DNA of 45,977 nucleotides from Candidatus Electronema sp. (GCA_026645415.1 JAPEVH010000082.1:1-45977), one strand, 5' to 3'; shown: positions 37,349 to 45,632, numbered from the stretch's first letter. Program-made: numbers and translations. Notes: a model not told the origin generated them from the letters alone.

Positions 37349-38812
37349 CTATACTTGCCCACTTCTGAAGAAGTTAATCCACGAAGAAGTCTTTTCCAAG
37401 GCCCAGTCCTTGGGCGGCAGGTGAGCTTGCGCGGCTAAGTCAGCCGTGGTCTTGGTATCAAGCCGTTCATAAACCCGCACCCAGAAGCAGCGGCGTTCAG
37501 GATGCACCTCGCAGAAACCAAAACGACTGCCACCGCAAGGGCCGTTAACCAATCGCTTAGGACAGCCAGACTGCGGGCAGAGATAAGCAGATCGAGACAA
37601 GGTGCAATCGCCGCACATCCTACAGGTGAAGAGCAGCCGCTTGACGGCCCGCTCCAGCAGGGTGAGGGCAAGGGTGCGGTATTTGTCTTGGGCGCAGAAA
37701 AGGCAGAAGCGGGCAAAGAGTCTGCTGCTCAGATTGCGCTGCTCAAAGAACAGGGGATAGCTGAGAGCAGAGAGCCAGACCGTGCCCCGCCGTTGTCCCG
37801 GCTTCAGGGCTGTCTCTGTCGCTCCATCTGCCTGATAGAAATACCACGTCTTGGGCAGAGGATAATCGCTGTCCTTCTCCAGCAGTTCAGGCAGCCTGTC
37901 TAATGCCTCAAACCTGTCCAAGACCGCCTGAATATCTCCGAAGCGCAACGTGTTGCCGCCCAGATGCACGCCTTGATAGCCGCACCGTTTTGCCCAAGCA
38001 ATCATGAAGGCCGCCCGGTCAAGACGAGCCTGCTCCAGCCGTCCATCTGCCTCCTCAGCTTCCATCTGCTTGACCAAGTCTTCCGCAAGCAGCACACCCG
38101 GCACCCGGCCGGCTGCCATAGCCCGCGCCACGGGCAGCGAGGGAATAAAGATGTTGGCCAAGACCGGCAGCTTGACCTGGTACTGGTGCAGGAAGCGCAT
38201 CAGCTCGCGGAACTTGCGCAGATCAAAGCCAAGCTGACTGATGATGAAGTTTGCTCCGGCCCGCACCTTGTGCAGCAGTTTGGCGTACTGCCAGACCTGC
38301 TCGGCCTCCGTGCTTTTAAAGGGTGAGACCACGCAGCCCTTGAAGAGCTGAGGCGGTGGACTGTCGCCTTTCTGCTTCGGATAAACCCCGGTCTCCATCT
38401 CCTGCATGAGCTGCAAGGTCTGGATGCTGTCCAAGTCATAGACCGGCCGAGCCTGCCCGTAATAGCCGCGTCTGGGAAAGTCGCCGCCCAGCACCAGCAG
38501 CGAGTGCAGACCCAGCCGCTGGTAGAGGTAAATATGGCTGAGGATCTGGCCCCGGTTCTTGTCCTTGAGGGAGAAGTGCAGGAGCGGCTCTATGCCTATC
38601 CGCAGCAGTTCCTCGCCAATAGCTGAAGGAGCCAAGGCTGAATTGCCGCCCGGATTATCGGTGATGGACAGGGCCTTGATTCTGCCGTCCTCCTTCACCT
38701 TGCGCGAGAAGTCGAGGAGTCGTTCTAAGCGTTTACCACCACAACCTTGGCCGGGCACCAGTTCGTAGGTGATGGTGAATTCCTGCGGTTTGTTCAGAGA
38801 AGTGCGAAGCAT
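37349..38812 (-). CDS. metF: Methylenetetrahydrofolate reductase fused to cysteine-rich MTHFR C-terminal domain
   Basis: A 487-residue protein. The N-terminal ~300 residues form a MetF-type barrel (FTITYELVPGQG, ALSITDNPGG, HSLLVLGGDFPRRG, FIISQLGFDL), which reduces methylene- to methyl-tetrahydrofolate with FAD. The C-terminal part has eight cysteines between 397 and 442 (CRMCGDC, CPQSGC, NGPCGG), the MTHFR_C domain usually encoded separately as MetV in acetogens and sulfate reducers. This suggests a Wood-Ljungdahl-type methyl branch enzyme with metal or Fe-S sites. It begins 11 bases after the SPFH stop, with no good ribosome-binding site, so translation may be coupled. Confidence 0.87.
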   Translation of the reverse strand: MLRTSLNKPQEFTITYELVPGQGCGGKRLERLLDFSRKVKEDGRIKALSITDNPGGNSALAPSAIGEELLRIGIEPLLHFSLKDKNRGQILSHIYLYQRLGLHSLLVLGGDFPRRGYYGQARPVYDLDSIQTLQLMQEMETGVYPKQKGDSPPPQLFKGCVVSPFKSTEAEQVWQYAKLLHKVRAGANFIISQLGFDLRKFRELMRFLHQYQVKLPVLANIFIPSLPVARAMAAGRVPGVLLAEDLVKQMEAEEADGRLEQARLDRAAFMIAWAKRCGYQGVHLGGNTLRFGDIQAVLDRFEALDRLPELLEKDSDYPLPKTWYFYQADGATETALKPGQRRGTVWLSALSYPLFFEQRNLSSRLFARFCLFCAQDKYRTLALTLLERAVKRLLFTCRMCGDCTLSRSAYLCPQSGCPKRLVNGPCGGSRFGFCEVHPERRCFWVRVYERLDTKTTADLAAQAHLPPKDWALEKTSSWINFFRSGQV

Positions 38813-38823
38813 AATCAGATGAC

Positions 38824-40788
38824 TTATGGTTGGGGCTGGGCTGGGGCAGCCGCTTTCTTATGCTCCGGCAGGCCGACGGTGATGGCGTTCTCAAAATCCT
38901 TGGCAATGGCGTTGATGCTCATGTCAGAGGGGATGTAGTAAATCTTCTCAATGCCGCTGCCCAGAGCCTTGGCCTTTTCCACCTCAGCAAAACGCAGGCC
39001 GCCGTCACCCTCATAGGCGGTCAGCTCCAGCTTCTTAGCCTCTGCCTTAGCCTTGCCTACGGCCAAAATACCCTCAGCCTCTTTCTCCTGCTGATACAGG
39101 TTCGCGTCCGCCCCGATCTGAACCTTCTTGGCTTCGCCTTGGGCAATGAACTCTTTCTTGGCCACGTTGATTTCCTCAACCTCCCGCTCTTCCTGAGCTT
39201 GGATGATGGCCTTAATCTTCTTGGTCTCCGCCACCACCTTAGCGGACTCAAAGTTCACCTTCTCTTTTTCACGGGCCAAGTCAGCATTAGCCTGCTCGGT
39301 CTTCTGCTCCTGCTCAAACTTCTCCTGCATCTTCAGGGCAATGACCTTGTCTGTGATCGGTTGGCGGAGCTGGTTCGGCACCTCGAAATGACGCACCAGT
39401 GCTTGATTCATCTGCACTTGGCTTTCCATGGTCTTGGTCTGCAACTCTTTATGCAGATCGTTCTGAAAGGTCTCCCGCGTTGCGCCGTGAACAAAGTCCT
39501 CACCCTTGTAGCGAGAACCAAGTATCCGGGCATAAGAACGCGCTTGCGGCCGGATGATCTTCTCTTTGATGTCATTGATGCTCCTGCCAATGGTGGCCAC
39601 CACATACGGCGCATCATGGGGCAGCACTTGAAAGAGCACCGTCACATCAATAGCGATTTCAAAGCCGTCATCGGAATAAAAGACAATCGCATCATTCTGC
39701 TGGGTGTCGCCTTGCCCTTCCAGATAAGTCATTTCATAGCGTTGCTGACGGATGTCAATATTGACCACCTCAACTGCATAAGGATTGAGATAATACAAAC
39801 CAGGCGGCATGGTGTCTTCCTGAATGCCACGCTCTCCTGCTTTGGCCAAGAGCTGATCAACTGGCTTGGCCACGCCAGTCTTAGCAATCTGCACGCCAAC
39901 ATGACCATCCGGCACTGTAACTGCGGGTTCAATACGCAGGGATTTCTCATAAGGGTTGATATAATACATGCCTGGCTGAAGCACCTGCTTCTGGATGCCT
40001 TGATATTCATCAGTCGCATCCACCAAGATCGTGCCTTCAGGCGGAATCTTGCCCACTTTCTTGGTGATAATGCCGACCTGACCTTTATCAATTTTGACCG
40101 CCTTAACAATTTCCGCCTTATAGGCTTTGGGGTTGATGTAATAGGTGCCTGGCTGTAAGACTTCACGAATAATGCCGCGAAACTCGCTTTCCTTGGACAC
40201 GAGGATGGTGCCCTGCGGCGGATCCTCACCATAGAGACGGGTCATTACGCCAAGACTGCCTTCCGGGATTTGCACTGCCGGGAACTGCTTGACCTCTAAG
40301 TAGGCCGTGTTGATCGGGTATTCGCCCGGCTTGAGGATTTCCAAGCGCGGCCCCTTCTGGCCCATTGTAAAGGAGCCGTCCTCGCCATAGACATCCGAAT
40401 CAGCCAAGATTTGCCCGGGCCGCATGGGATAGCCGTCCTTGGCATTGACCACCCCGATCATGCCGGGCGGAATCTTGACAAACGGCTGCTCAGTGATGGT
40501 GTATTTCCAAAGCGGCTCCAGCAGCCAGTAGAAGCGCATTCCCGGCATCAGCACCTCGCGCTGGTAGCCTTTCTCGCCCGCCTCAACAATGAAGCGTTCT
40601 TCTGAGGCTGGTTTGCTGCCGAACTTGGCAAAGACAATACCCACATGGCCCTCATCAATAGAGACCAGCGAGATGCCTATATAAATAAGCGGCAGGGCCA
40701 GAAGAAGCAGTCCTAAGATTGTCCGCAATTTGAGTTTGAGTAGATTCGCTATTATGCTTTCTTTCCGTAGCTCAAGTTGTCGATCCAT
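38824..40788 (-). CDS. SPFH/flotillin-like membrane protein with five vault-like repeats
   Basis: A 654-residue protein. One membrane helix (about 22-43) is followed by five related blocks of ~50-60 residues (44-100, 106-170, 173-231, 232-290, 291-342). Each begins with a V/I-P-(P/E/D)-G-x-x-G-V strand, and most end in VLxPGxYYINPY or a variant. The pattern resembles the repeats of eukaryotic major vault protein. An SPFH domain (about 342-480) and a long Glu/Lys/Ala coiled coil (480-605) follow, then a short AAAPAQPQP tail. SPFH proteins assemble into membrane-bound cages or rafts. AAAGGAG precedes the ATG. It is divergent from pilT across a repeat-rich gap. Confidence 0.85.
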   Translation of the reverse strand: MDRQLELRKESIIANLLKLKLRTILGLLLLALPLIYIGISLVSIDEGHVGIVFAKFGSKPASEERFIVEAGEKGYQREVLMPGMRFYWLLEPLWKYTITEQPFVKIPPGMIGVVNAKDGYPMRPGQILADSDVYGEDGSFTMGQKGPRLEILKPGEYPINTAYLEVKQFPAVQIPEGSLGVMTRLYGEDPPQGTILVSKESEFRGIIREVLQPGTYYINPKAYKAEIVKAVKIDKGQVGIITKKVGKIPPEGTILVDATDEYQGIQKQVLQPGMYYINPYEKSLRIEPAVTVPDGHVGVQIAKTGVAKPVDQLLAKAGERGIQEDTMPPGLYYLNPYAVEVVNIDIRQQRYEMTYLEGQGDTQQNDAIVFYSDDGFEIAIDVTVLFQVLPHDAPYVVATIGRSINDIKEKIIRPQARSYARILGSRYKGEDFVHGATRETFQNDLHKELQTKTMESQVQMNQALVRHFEVPNQLRQPITDKVIALKMQEKFEQEQKTEQANADLAREKEKVNFESAKVVAETKKIKAIIQAQEEREVEEINVAKKEFIAQGEAKKVQIGADANLYQQEKEAEGILAVGKAKAEAKKLELTAYEGDGGLRFAEVEKAKALGSGIEKIYYIPSDMSINAIAKDFENAITVGLPEHKKAAAPAQPQP

Positions 40789-40984
40789 GTATTCTCCTTT
40801 TGGTCAATCCATCAATGGATAGGCTGTAAAACCAGTGCGATCACGTCAATGGGCTGCGCACTGTTACTCTGCTTCCAGCATACGGAGCATGGGGCTGTTT
40901 GTCAAGAAACGAGGGGAATGACTGCAAATTGCTGCGAGTGAGCGGCAGGGGGCCAGCTTGATGACGATTCCTCTGCCAGCAGGG

Positions 40985-41198
40985 AGATGATCGAGCGATG
41001 ATCGGAATAGATGATCGAGCGATGATCGGAATAGATGATCGAGTGATGATCGGAATAGATGACCGAGTGATGATCTGGGGAGATGATCGAGTGATAGTCT
41101 TATAGATCATCGAGTGATCCTCCACCAGACTATCGAGTGATGATCTAGGGAGATGACCGAGCGGTCTTCTCTTTGCGCATCGAGTGATGATCTCCGGG
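40985..41198. repeat. GATC-rich tandem array, nine 23-24-bp units, between the SPFH gene and pilT
   Basis: Units start at 40985, 41009, 41033, 41057, 41081, 41104, 41127, 41151 and 41175. The first two are identical and later ones diverge. The core is GATGATCGAGTGATGATC. The array holds 12 GATC sites in 214 bases against about one expected by chance. The whole gap 40789-41320 has no credible gene. A 249-codon minus-strand frame over the array (ending at 41590 inside pilT) is a by-product of the repeats. It sits in the divergent promoter region and so may be regulatory. There are no unique spacers, so it is not CRISPR. Confidence 0.9.
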
Positions 41199-41320
41199 CG
41201 CAGCACCGCCGGATTTTGTTTTGTTTCTTCAGGAGAAGGTGGTAAAAAACAACAAGCAGCACTGTAACTCCAAGCGGCCTTTGTAGTCCAAAGCCTGAAC
41301 TCCTCCTCCGGTGATGCCTC

Positions 41321-42382
41321 ATGCCACAGATTGATGCCTATTTCAAACAGATGAAAGAACGCGGGGCCAGCGACCTGCACATGGTCATTGGCTTTCCACC
41401 TCTGCTGCGCCTGCGCGGTGAACTGGTACCACTGGATGAGCCAGTGCTCACCCCAGAGAACAACAAGAAGATTCTCTTTGAAATCCTTGACCCAGACCAG
41501 CAGGCGATTATTGAGAAGAACAGGGACTTTGACAAGGCTTATGCCTTGGACGGCGTGGGCCGCTTCCGCTGCAACTTCCTCTATCAGCACCGGGGCATTG
41601 GCGCAGTCTTCCGTATCATTCCTACCAAAATACTTACGGTTGAACAGCTCGGCCTACCAGACGCGGTCAAGGGGCTTGCCGACTATGTGCGCGGCATGGT
41701 CTTAGTCACTGGCCCGACTGGGAGTGGCAAGTCCACCACTATGGCGGCGATCATCAACCTGATTAACGACAAGCATCCCAAGCACATCATCACTATTGAA
41801 GACCCGCTGGAGTTTGTTCATCCCAACAAGCAGTGCATCTTCTCACAGCGGGAGATCGGCAGCCATGCCAAGAGCTTTGCCAAGGCTCTGGCCGTTGCTA
41901 ACCGTGAGAACCCAGATGTAATCCTCGTCGGTGAGATGCGCGACTTGGAGACTATCTCTGCGGCTCTGACCTGCGCCGAGCTGGGTATCCTTGTGTTCGG
42001 CACCCTGCACACCAATAGCGCAGCCAAGACCATTGACCGAATCATCAACGCCTTTCCAGCAGAGGAGCAGGCCCAGACCCGTACCATGCTGGCTGACTCG
42101 CTCAAGGCAGTTATTGCCCAGCAGCTCCTCAAAACCAAGGACGGCAAGGGCCGCTGCGCTGCCTTGGAGATCCTCTTTGGCTCCAATGCCTTGGCCAGTA
42201 TCATCCGTGAGGGCAAGATCAACCAGATTGAGTCCATGATTCAGACTGGCACCTCGCAAGGAATGCAGACGATGGATCAGTGTTTGCAGAAGATGATCGA
42301 GGAGGACAAAATCACGGTTGCCGCTGCAAGAGAAAAGGCGATCAACAAGGGTCTGTTCCCCCTGCCGGAGATAGATGGATAA
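41321..42382 (+). CDS. Type IV pilus retraction ATPase (PilT/PilU family)
   Basis: A 353-residue cytoplasmic hexameric ATPase that powers pilus retraction and twitching. The N-terminal PAS-like part (GASDLHMVIGFPPLLRLRG) is followed by Walker A GPTGSGKST (131-139), the Asp box IITIEDPLEFVH, Walker B-type NPDVILVGEMRD and the His box GTLHTNSAAKTIDRII. The family distinguishes PilT and PilU mainly by the C-terminus, and I cannot assign which with certainty. The ATG at 41321 lacks a good ribosome-binding site. No other pilus gene is in the window. A 411-base gap follows, with an IS30 end and the sqr promoter. Confidence 0.92.
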   Translation: MPQIDAYFKQMKERGASDLHMVIGFPPLLRLRGELVPLDEPVLTPENNKKILFEILDPDQQAIIEKNRDFDKAYALDGVGRFRCNFLYQHRGIGAVFRIIPTKILTVEQLGLPDAVKGLADYVRGMVLVTGPTGSGKSTTMAAIINLINDKHPKHIITIEDPLEFVHPNKQCIFSQREIGSHAKSFAKALAVANRENPDVILVGEMRDLETISAALTCAELGILVFGTLHTNSAAKTIDRIINAFPAEEQAQTRTMLADSLKAVIAQQLLKTKDGKGRCAALEILFGSNALASIIREGKINQIESMIQTGTSQGMQTMDQCLQKMIEEDKITVAAAREKAINKGLFPLPEIDG

Positions 42383-42432
42383 TTTGTTCCTATGCAGGGA
42401 AGCAGAGCCAGCGGCTTAGTAGGAGATACTGT

Positions 42433-42463
42433 GGATTCAAGTTCCAAGTGCAACTTTTTGGCA
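42433..42463. repeat. Solitary IS30-type terminal repeat
   Basis: A 31-base segment here is identical to 45602-45632, the outer end of the IS30-family element at the right of the window. It starts GGATTCAAGTTCC and ends CTTTTTGGCA. Similarity stops sharply at 42463, with no transposase sequence after it. It lies 50 bases after pilT in the gap before sqr, in the same orientation as the other copy. It is either a remnant of an excised or decayed copy or half of a short non-autonomous element. Confidence 0.85.
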
Positions 42464-42629
42464 GCCTGACCTGTAGTCAATTTATTGTGCTACAGCTATA
42501 TAATACTGTTATTTTTCTATTCTTTGCTAAATCAAAGACAATGCCTTTTATTTATCAAGCTGAAAGTATTAAATAAATCACCAACCAAGCACTGTTGAAC
42601 CTTTTATACCACGCAGTGGCGGACAGCCC

Positions 42630-42658
42630 TTGACTAGCCAGCCTCCTTGTGATATACG
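42630..42658 (+). promoter_or_regulatory. Sigma-70-type promoter for the sqr operon
   Basis: TTGACT (42630-42635), a 17-base spacer, then TATACG (42653-42658). A transcript from here would have a leader of about 130 bases before sqr. Confidence 0.5.
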
Positions 42659-42793
42659 ATACTATCTATGGATAGAAAATATCATTACTGAGGTGAAAGT
42701 ACAGATTCCCGTGACCTGCCTATAGAGACAGGCACAATTGAGTTGGGCGGATTCTCTGACCGACTATACAGAACGTTCAAAGGGAGATGCAAG

Positions 42794-44023
42794 ATGAAAA
42801 AGCTGGTGATTCTTGGAGCAGGTTGTGCAGGAACAATGGTTGCGAACAAACTGCGCAAACTGCTGGACCGGGCCGAATGGTCTATCACAATTATTGATAA
42901 GGATGATCGACATATTTACCAGCCTGGCCTGATCTTTGTCCCATTTGGTATGTATAAAGCTGAGGAACTTATCCGTAGCCGCAGCGAGTTTATCGGCAAA
43001 GGAATTAACTTTGTTGTTGATGAAATTGTCGGCGTTGATACAGCAACCCAGACCGTAGAGACTACTGCTGGCAAATATGAATACGACAAGATCATCGTCT
43101 GTACTGGTGTTAGCCTCGCGCCAGAAGAAATTCCAGGCATGATGGAAGGCTGGCAAACCAAGATTTTTGATTTCTACACCTTAGAAGGTGCCGTAAATCT
43201 GGAAAAACGGCTTCGCACCTTCAAAGGCGGCAAGATGGTGCTCAATATTGCTGAATTCCCCTACAAATGCCCGGTTGCTCCCCTTGAATTCGTCTATCTT
43301 GCCGACTGGTATTTTACCGAGCGGGGCGTGCGCGATCAGATCGACATCCACTTTGTCACCCCAATGACCGGTGCCTTTACCAAACCCAAGGCATCTGCCT
43401 ACTTCACCAAGGTCATGGAGGAGAAGCGTATCAACGTCACAGCGGAGTTCATTCTTGCCGAGGTTGACTGTAAAAACAACAAGCTGATTTCCGCTGCTGG
43501 CGATGAAATCGAGTGGGATCTGCTGGTTTCCATTCCGCCCAACGTCGGTGCGCGTTATCTGGTCAACTCCAAAATCTCCATGGATGAAGTCGGCTACGTC
43601 AAGACGAACAATAACACGCTGAAGGCTGAACAGCATGAAAACATGTATGTTCTTGGCGACACCACAACGATCCCCACCTCCAAAGCAGGTTCAGTCGCCC
43701 ACTTCTCTGCCGAGATCATGGTGGAGAACTTCATGCGCGAGATCAACGGCGAGCCAATCCGACCTGACTACGACGGCCATTCCAACTGCTTCATTGAGAC
43801 CGGCTTCGGCAAGGCATCCCTGATTGACTTCAACTATAAGTACGAGCCGCTGCCCGGTAAATTCCCGCTGCCCGGTCTTGGGCCATTCTCTCTGCTTGGC
43901 GAATCTAAAACCAATCATTGGGGCAAGATGATGTTCAAATGGGTGTATTGGAACAAACTGCTGACTGGTGAGGAATTACCGCTTGAGGCGCAGATGTCTC
44001 TTGCAGGCAAAGTTCAGGATTAA
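42794..44023 (+). CDS. sqr: Sulfide:quinone oxidoreductase-type flavoprotein
   Basis: A 409-residue FAD enzyme that oxidises sulfide and passes electrons to the quinone pool at the membrane. The N-terminal FAD motif is VILGAGCAGTMVANKL. The second FAD region (MYVLGDTTTIPTSKAGSVAH) fits the SQR family. Redox cysteines are seen at 159 (PYKCP) and 332 (NCFIE). The third cysteine of canonical SQRs, expected near 125, is absent. The C-terminal amphipathic end (NHWGKMMFKWVYWNKLL) matches SQR membrane docking. AGGGAG lies 8 bases before the ATG at 42794. The frame is open 17 codons further but unlike the family. A DUF1641 gene follows 14 bases later. Confidence 0.88.
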   Translation: MKKLVILGAGCAGTMVANKLRKLLDRAEWSITIIDKDDRHIYQPGLIFVPFGMYKAEELIRSRSEFIGKGINFVVDEIVGVDTATQTVETTAGKYEYDKIIVCTGVSLAPEEIPGMMEGWQTKIFDFYTLEGAVNLEKRLRTFKGGKMVLNIAEFPYKCPVAPLEFVYLADWYFTERGVRDQIDIHFVTPMTGAFTKPKASAYFTKVMEEKRINVTAEFILAEVDCKNNKLISAAGDEIEWDLLVSIPPNVGARYLVNSKISMDEVGYVKTNNNTLKAEQHENMYVLGDTTTIPTSKAGSVAHFSAEIMVENFMREINGEPIRPDYDGHSNCFIETGFGKASLIDFNYKYEPLPGKFPLPGLGPFSLLGESKTNHWGKMMFKWVYWNKLLTGEELPLEAQMSLAGKVQD

Positions 44024-44037
44024 GACGGGGGAGTATT

Positions 44038-44796
44038 ATGACCAATGAAGAGAAAATTCTCGCCCGACTTGATGAACTCACCGAGGAAGTGCGAGAAGCA
44101 AAACGAGCGGTCAGACCCTATGTGGAGCTGAAGCAGGAACTGGAACCCCTGATTCACTCGATAGTGCGGGAAGCCACTGCCCGTCTGACCGGCTTGGACA
44201 AGCGGGTGGATCTGGAAGAAGTCGGTGACATGGTCGGCCAGTCGTTGGCATCCAGCAAGAATATCGAAGAGGCTGTCAAGACCCTGAACAGTATCATGGA
44301 CTTTAAACGGGACTTTGAGCCGTACAGCAAAGACATGTTTCAGGAGCTGACGCTCCGTCTCCAGACAGCCCTGCAAGGCTTTGAGGGGGAGAATCTCCAA
44401 GAGTTGATTAGGCAGTTCATCGTCAACATGGGCAATATTGCCGAAGCCATGAAGATGCTCAGTTCACTGATGGATATGAAGCGGGACGCTGCCCTTCTAA
44501 GCGGCCCTATTGTCAACGATATGATTGAACGTTTGGACAGCCTTAAGAAACGCGGCCTGTTTGATGACTTTGAACGGATGCTGGAGATTGGCGAACGGGT
44601 CAGCAGCAAGATGAAGGCGATTGACTTGAATAAGGTGAAACCAGTCACCGGCATTTTCGGCATGATTTCTGCTCTGAAACGCCCAGAAGTGCAGGAAGGG
44701 CTTGGCGTGCTGATCGAGTTATCGACAGTTGCGGCAGCTCTTAAAGATCCAGCAAAAAAATCCTCCCAAGACTGCTGCTGTTCAAAGGCAGTCTGA
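44038..44796 (+). CDS. DUF1641 protein, probable SQR partner
   Basis: A 252-residue helical, charged protein with two internal repeats of a LNSIMDFKRDFEP / LSSLMDMKRDAAL type and the DUF1641 end ISALKRPEVQEGLGVLIEL. DUF1641 proteins are commonly encoded next to SQR or FCSD flavoproteins and are thought to act with them. The tail DCCCSKAV carries three adjacent cysteines that could bind metal or carry persulfide (inference). GGGGGAG precedes the ATG. It is co-transcribed with sqr. Confidence 0.85.
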   Translation: MTNEEKILARLDELTEEVREAKRAVRPYVELKQELEPLIHSIVREATARLTGLDKRVDLEEVGDMVGQSLASSKNIEEAVKTLNSIMDFKRDFEPYSKDMFQELTLRLQTALQGFEGENLQELIRQFIVNMGNIAEAMKMLSSLMDMKRDAALLSGPIVNDMIERLDSLKKRGLFDDFERMLEIGERVSSKMKAIDLNKVKPVTGIFGMISALKRPEVQEGLGVLIELSTVAAALKDPAKKSSQDCCCSKAV

Positions 44797-44809
44797 TTGC
44801 TGTTCTGAC

Positions 44810-44834
44810 ACGGGACAGGGGCTTCCTGTCCCGT
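44810..44834 (+). terminator. Strong hairpin after the sqr-DUF1641 operon
   Basis: A perfect 10-bp stem (ACGGGACAGG at 44810-44819, CCTGTCCCGT at 44825-44834) with a 5-base loop lies 13 bases after the DUF1641 stop. The U-run is missing, so it is a probable rather than certain terminator. Confidence 0.6.
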
Positions 44835-44955
44835 ACATTATCACTTTGTTCCTGCTATGTAGATCTGTTCAATATAAACAGCCCGGACTGCGTCTTGCAA
44901 TCTGGGCTGATCTCCGCCGTGGATTCATATCCTCCTTGTTCTGGAGCACATTTAT

Positions 44956-44973
44956 GGTACAATAAAATGTACA
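44956..44973 (+). promoter_or_regulatory. YefM-type operator with overlapping -10 element
   Basis: GGTACA (44956-44961) and TGTACA (44968-44973) have centres 12 bases apart, the geometry reported for the E. coli yefM-yoeB operator with its TGTACA cores. TACAAT (44958-44963) overlaps the first box and fits a -10 element 34 bases before the start codon, so binding would block transcription. Confidence 0.6.
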
Positions 44974-44996
44974 TGTTCACTTGGGAGGATAAATGT

Positions 44997-45272
44997 ATGG
45001 AGACGATTACCTATACTGCCGCACGAGGCAATCTTGCCAAAACAATGAAAAAAGTTTGTGACGATCATTCGCCGGTGATTATAACCCGAAAGACCGCTCC
45101 GCCAGTGGTGATGATGTCGCTGGAGGATTTCTCTTCTCTGGAGGAAACCGCTTACCTGTTGCGAAGCCCTGAAAATGCCCGCCACTTGCTCAAATCTGCT
45201 GTTGAGCTTAAGGCGGGAAGATTATTGACGGTGATAGCGGCCAAAAATGACCCAACCAGCTTTAGCTGTTAA
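44997..45272 (+). CDS. YefM/Phd-family antitoxin, apparently without its toxin
   Basis: A 91-residue protein with the YefM pattern: TITYTAARGNLAKTMKKVCD (DNA-binding part), PVIITRKTAPPVVMMSLEDF, then SLEETAYLLRSPENARHLL and SAVELKAGR. YefM binds and neutralises YoeB RNase and represses its own promoter. GGGAGG lies 8 bases before the ATG. The last ~14 residues (TVIAAKNDPTSFSC) are unlike typical YefM, and no YoeB frame follows. The next sequence is a lectin-like gene remnant on the other strand. It is an orphan antitoxin, or its toxin was lost when the region was rearranged. Confidence 0.8.
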   Translation: METITYTAARGNLAKTMKKVCDDHSPVIITRKTAPPVVMMSLEDFSSLEETAYLLRSPENARHLLKSAVELKAGRLLTVIAAKNDPTSFSC

Positions 45273-45314
45273 TTTAAGCTTTAAGCATCTATATACTTGG
45301 TTTATTGAAAAACA

Positions 45315-45600
45315 TCACAGTATAGAAGTCATGTAATACATCCCTTTTTCTGTATCAATAGATACAGAAATGTAATCGCCCTCGTTATTTAACGAGATAG
45401 AATTTGATATGCCTGGACCATAAGGAATGCTATCTGAAAAATTAACGCTATAGCTGTCGAAATCAATCCTGCCTGAACGATAGTACATCATGTTGCTTCC
45501 TATATGAACTTCTATGCAATTACCATAATTATCTATTGAAATATCATTGGTGCTTCCAGTATCATATGCAGTGTTCTCTCCAAACGAAATTATTTTTTTG
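45315..45600 (-). pseudogene. 3' end of a tandem-repeat, lectin-like gene cut by IS30
   Basis: On the minus strand, 94 codons without a stop run from the IS30 end to a TGA at 45315-45317. They contain two related ~46-residue blocks. One has AYDTGSTNDISIDNYGN, IEVHIG and MMYYRSG. The other has PYGPGISNSISLNNEGD, ISVSID and MYYMTS. The pattern Y-x-x-G ... I-S-(I/L)-(D/N)-N-x-G ... I-x-V resembles repeats of beta-propeller lectin-like bacterial proteins. The IS30 terminal repeat starts at about 45602 inside the reading frame, so the gene is disrupted and its 5' part is beyond the element. Confidence 0.65.
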
Positions 45601-45601
45601 C

Positions 45602-45632
45602 GGATTCAAGTTCCAAGTGCAACTTTTTGGCA
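45602..45632. repeat. IS30-family terminal repeat (transposase 3' side)
   Basis: The outer end of the IS30 element, overlapping the last codons of its transposase. It is identical over 31 bases to the solitary copy at 42433-42463. Confidence 0.85.

Noticed and set aside
38830..40158. 442-codon + strand open frame
   Set aside because: It is antisense to the SPFH gene, which has clear domains and a good ribosome-binding site. The leucine/histidine-rich translation is a typical shadow of that gene.
40985..41198. Possible CRISPR array
   Set aside because: The units are contiguous 23-24-mers with no unique spacers, and no cas gene is present.
40841..41590. 249-codon minus-strand frame with RSSIPIIA-type 8-residue repeats
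   Set aside because: It reads through the 24-bp DNA array and into the antisense of the pilus ATPase. There is no ribosome-binding site and no family resemblance. The repeats follow from the DNA array.
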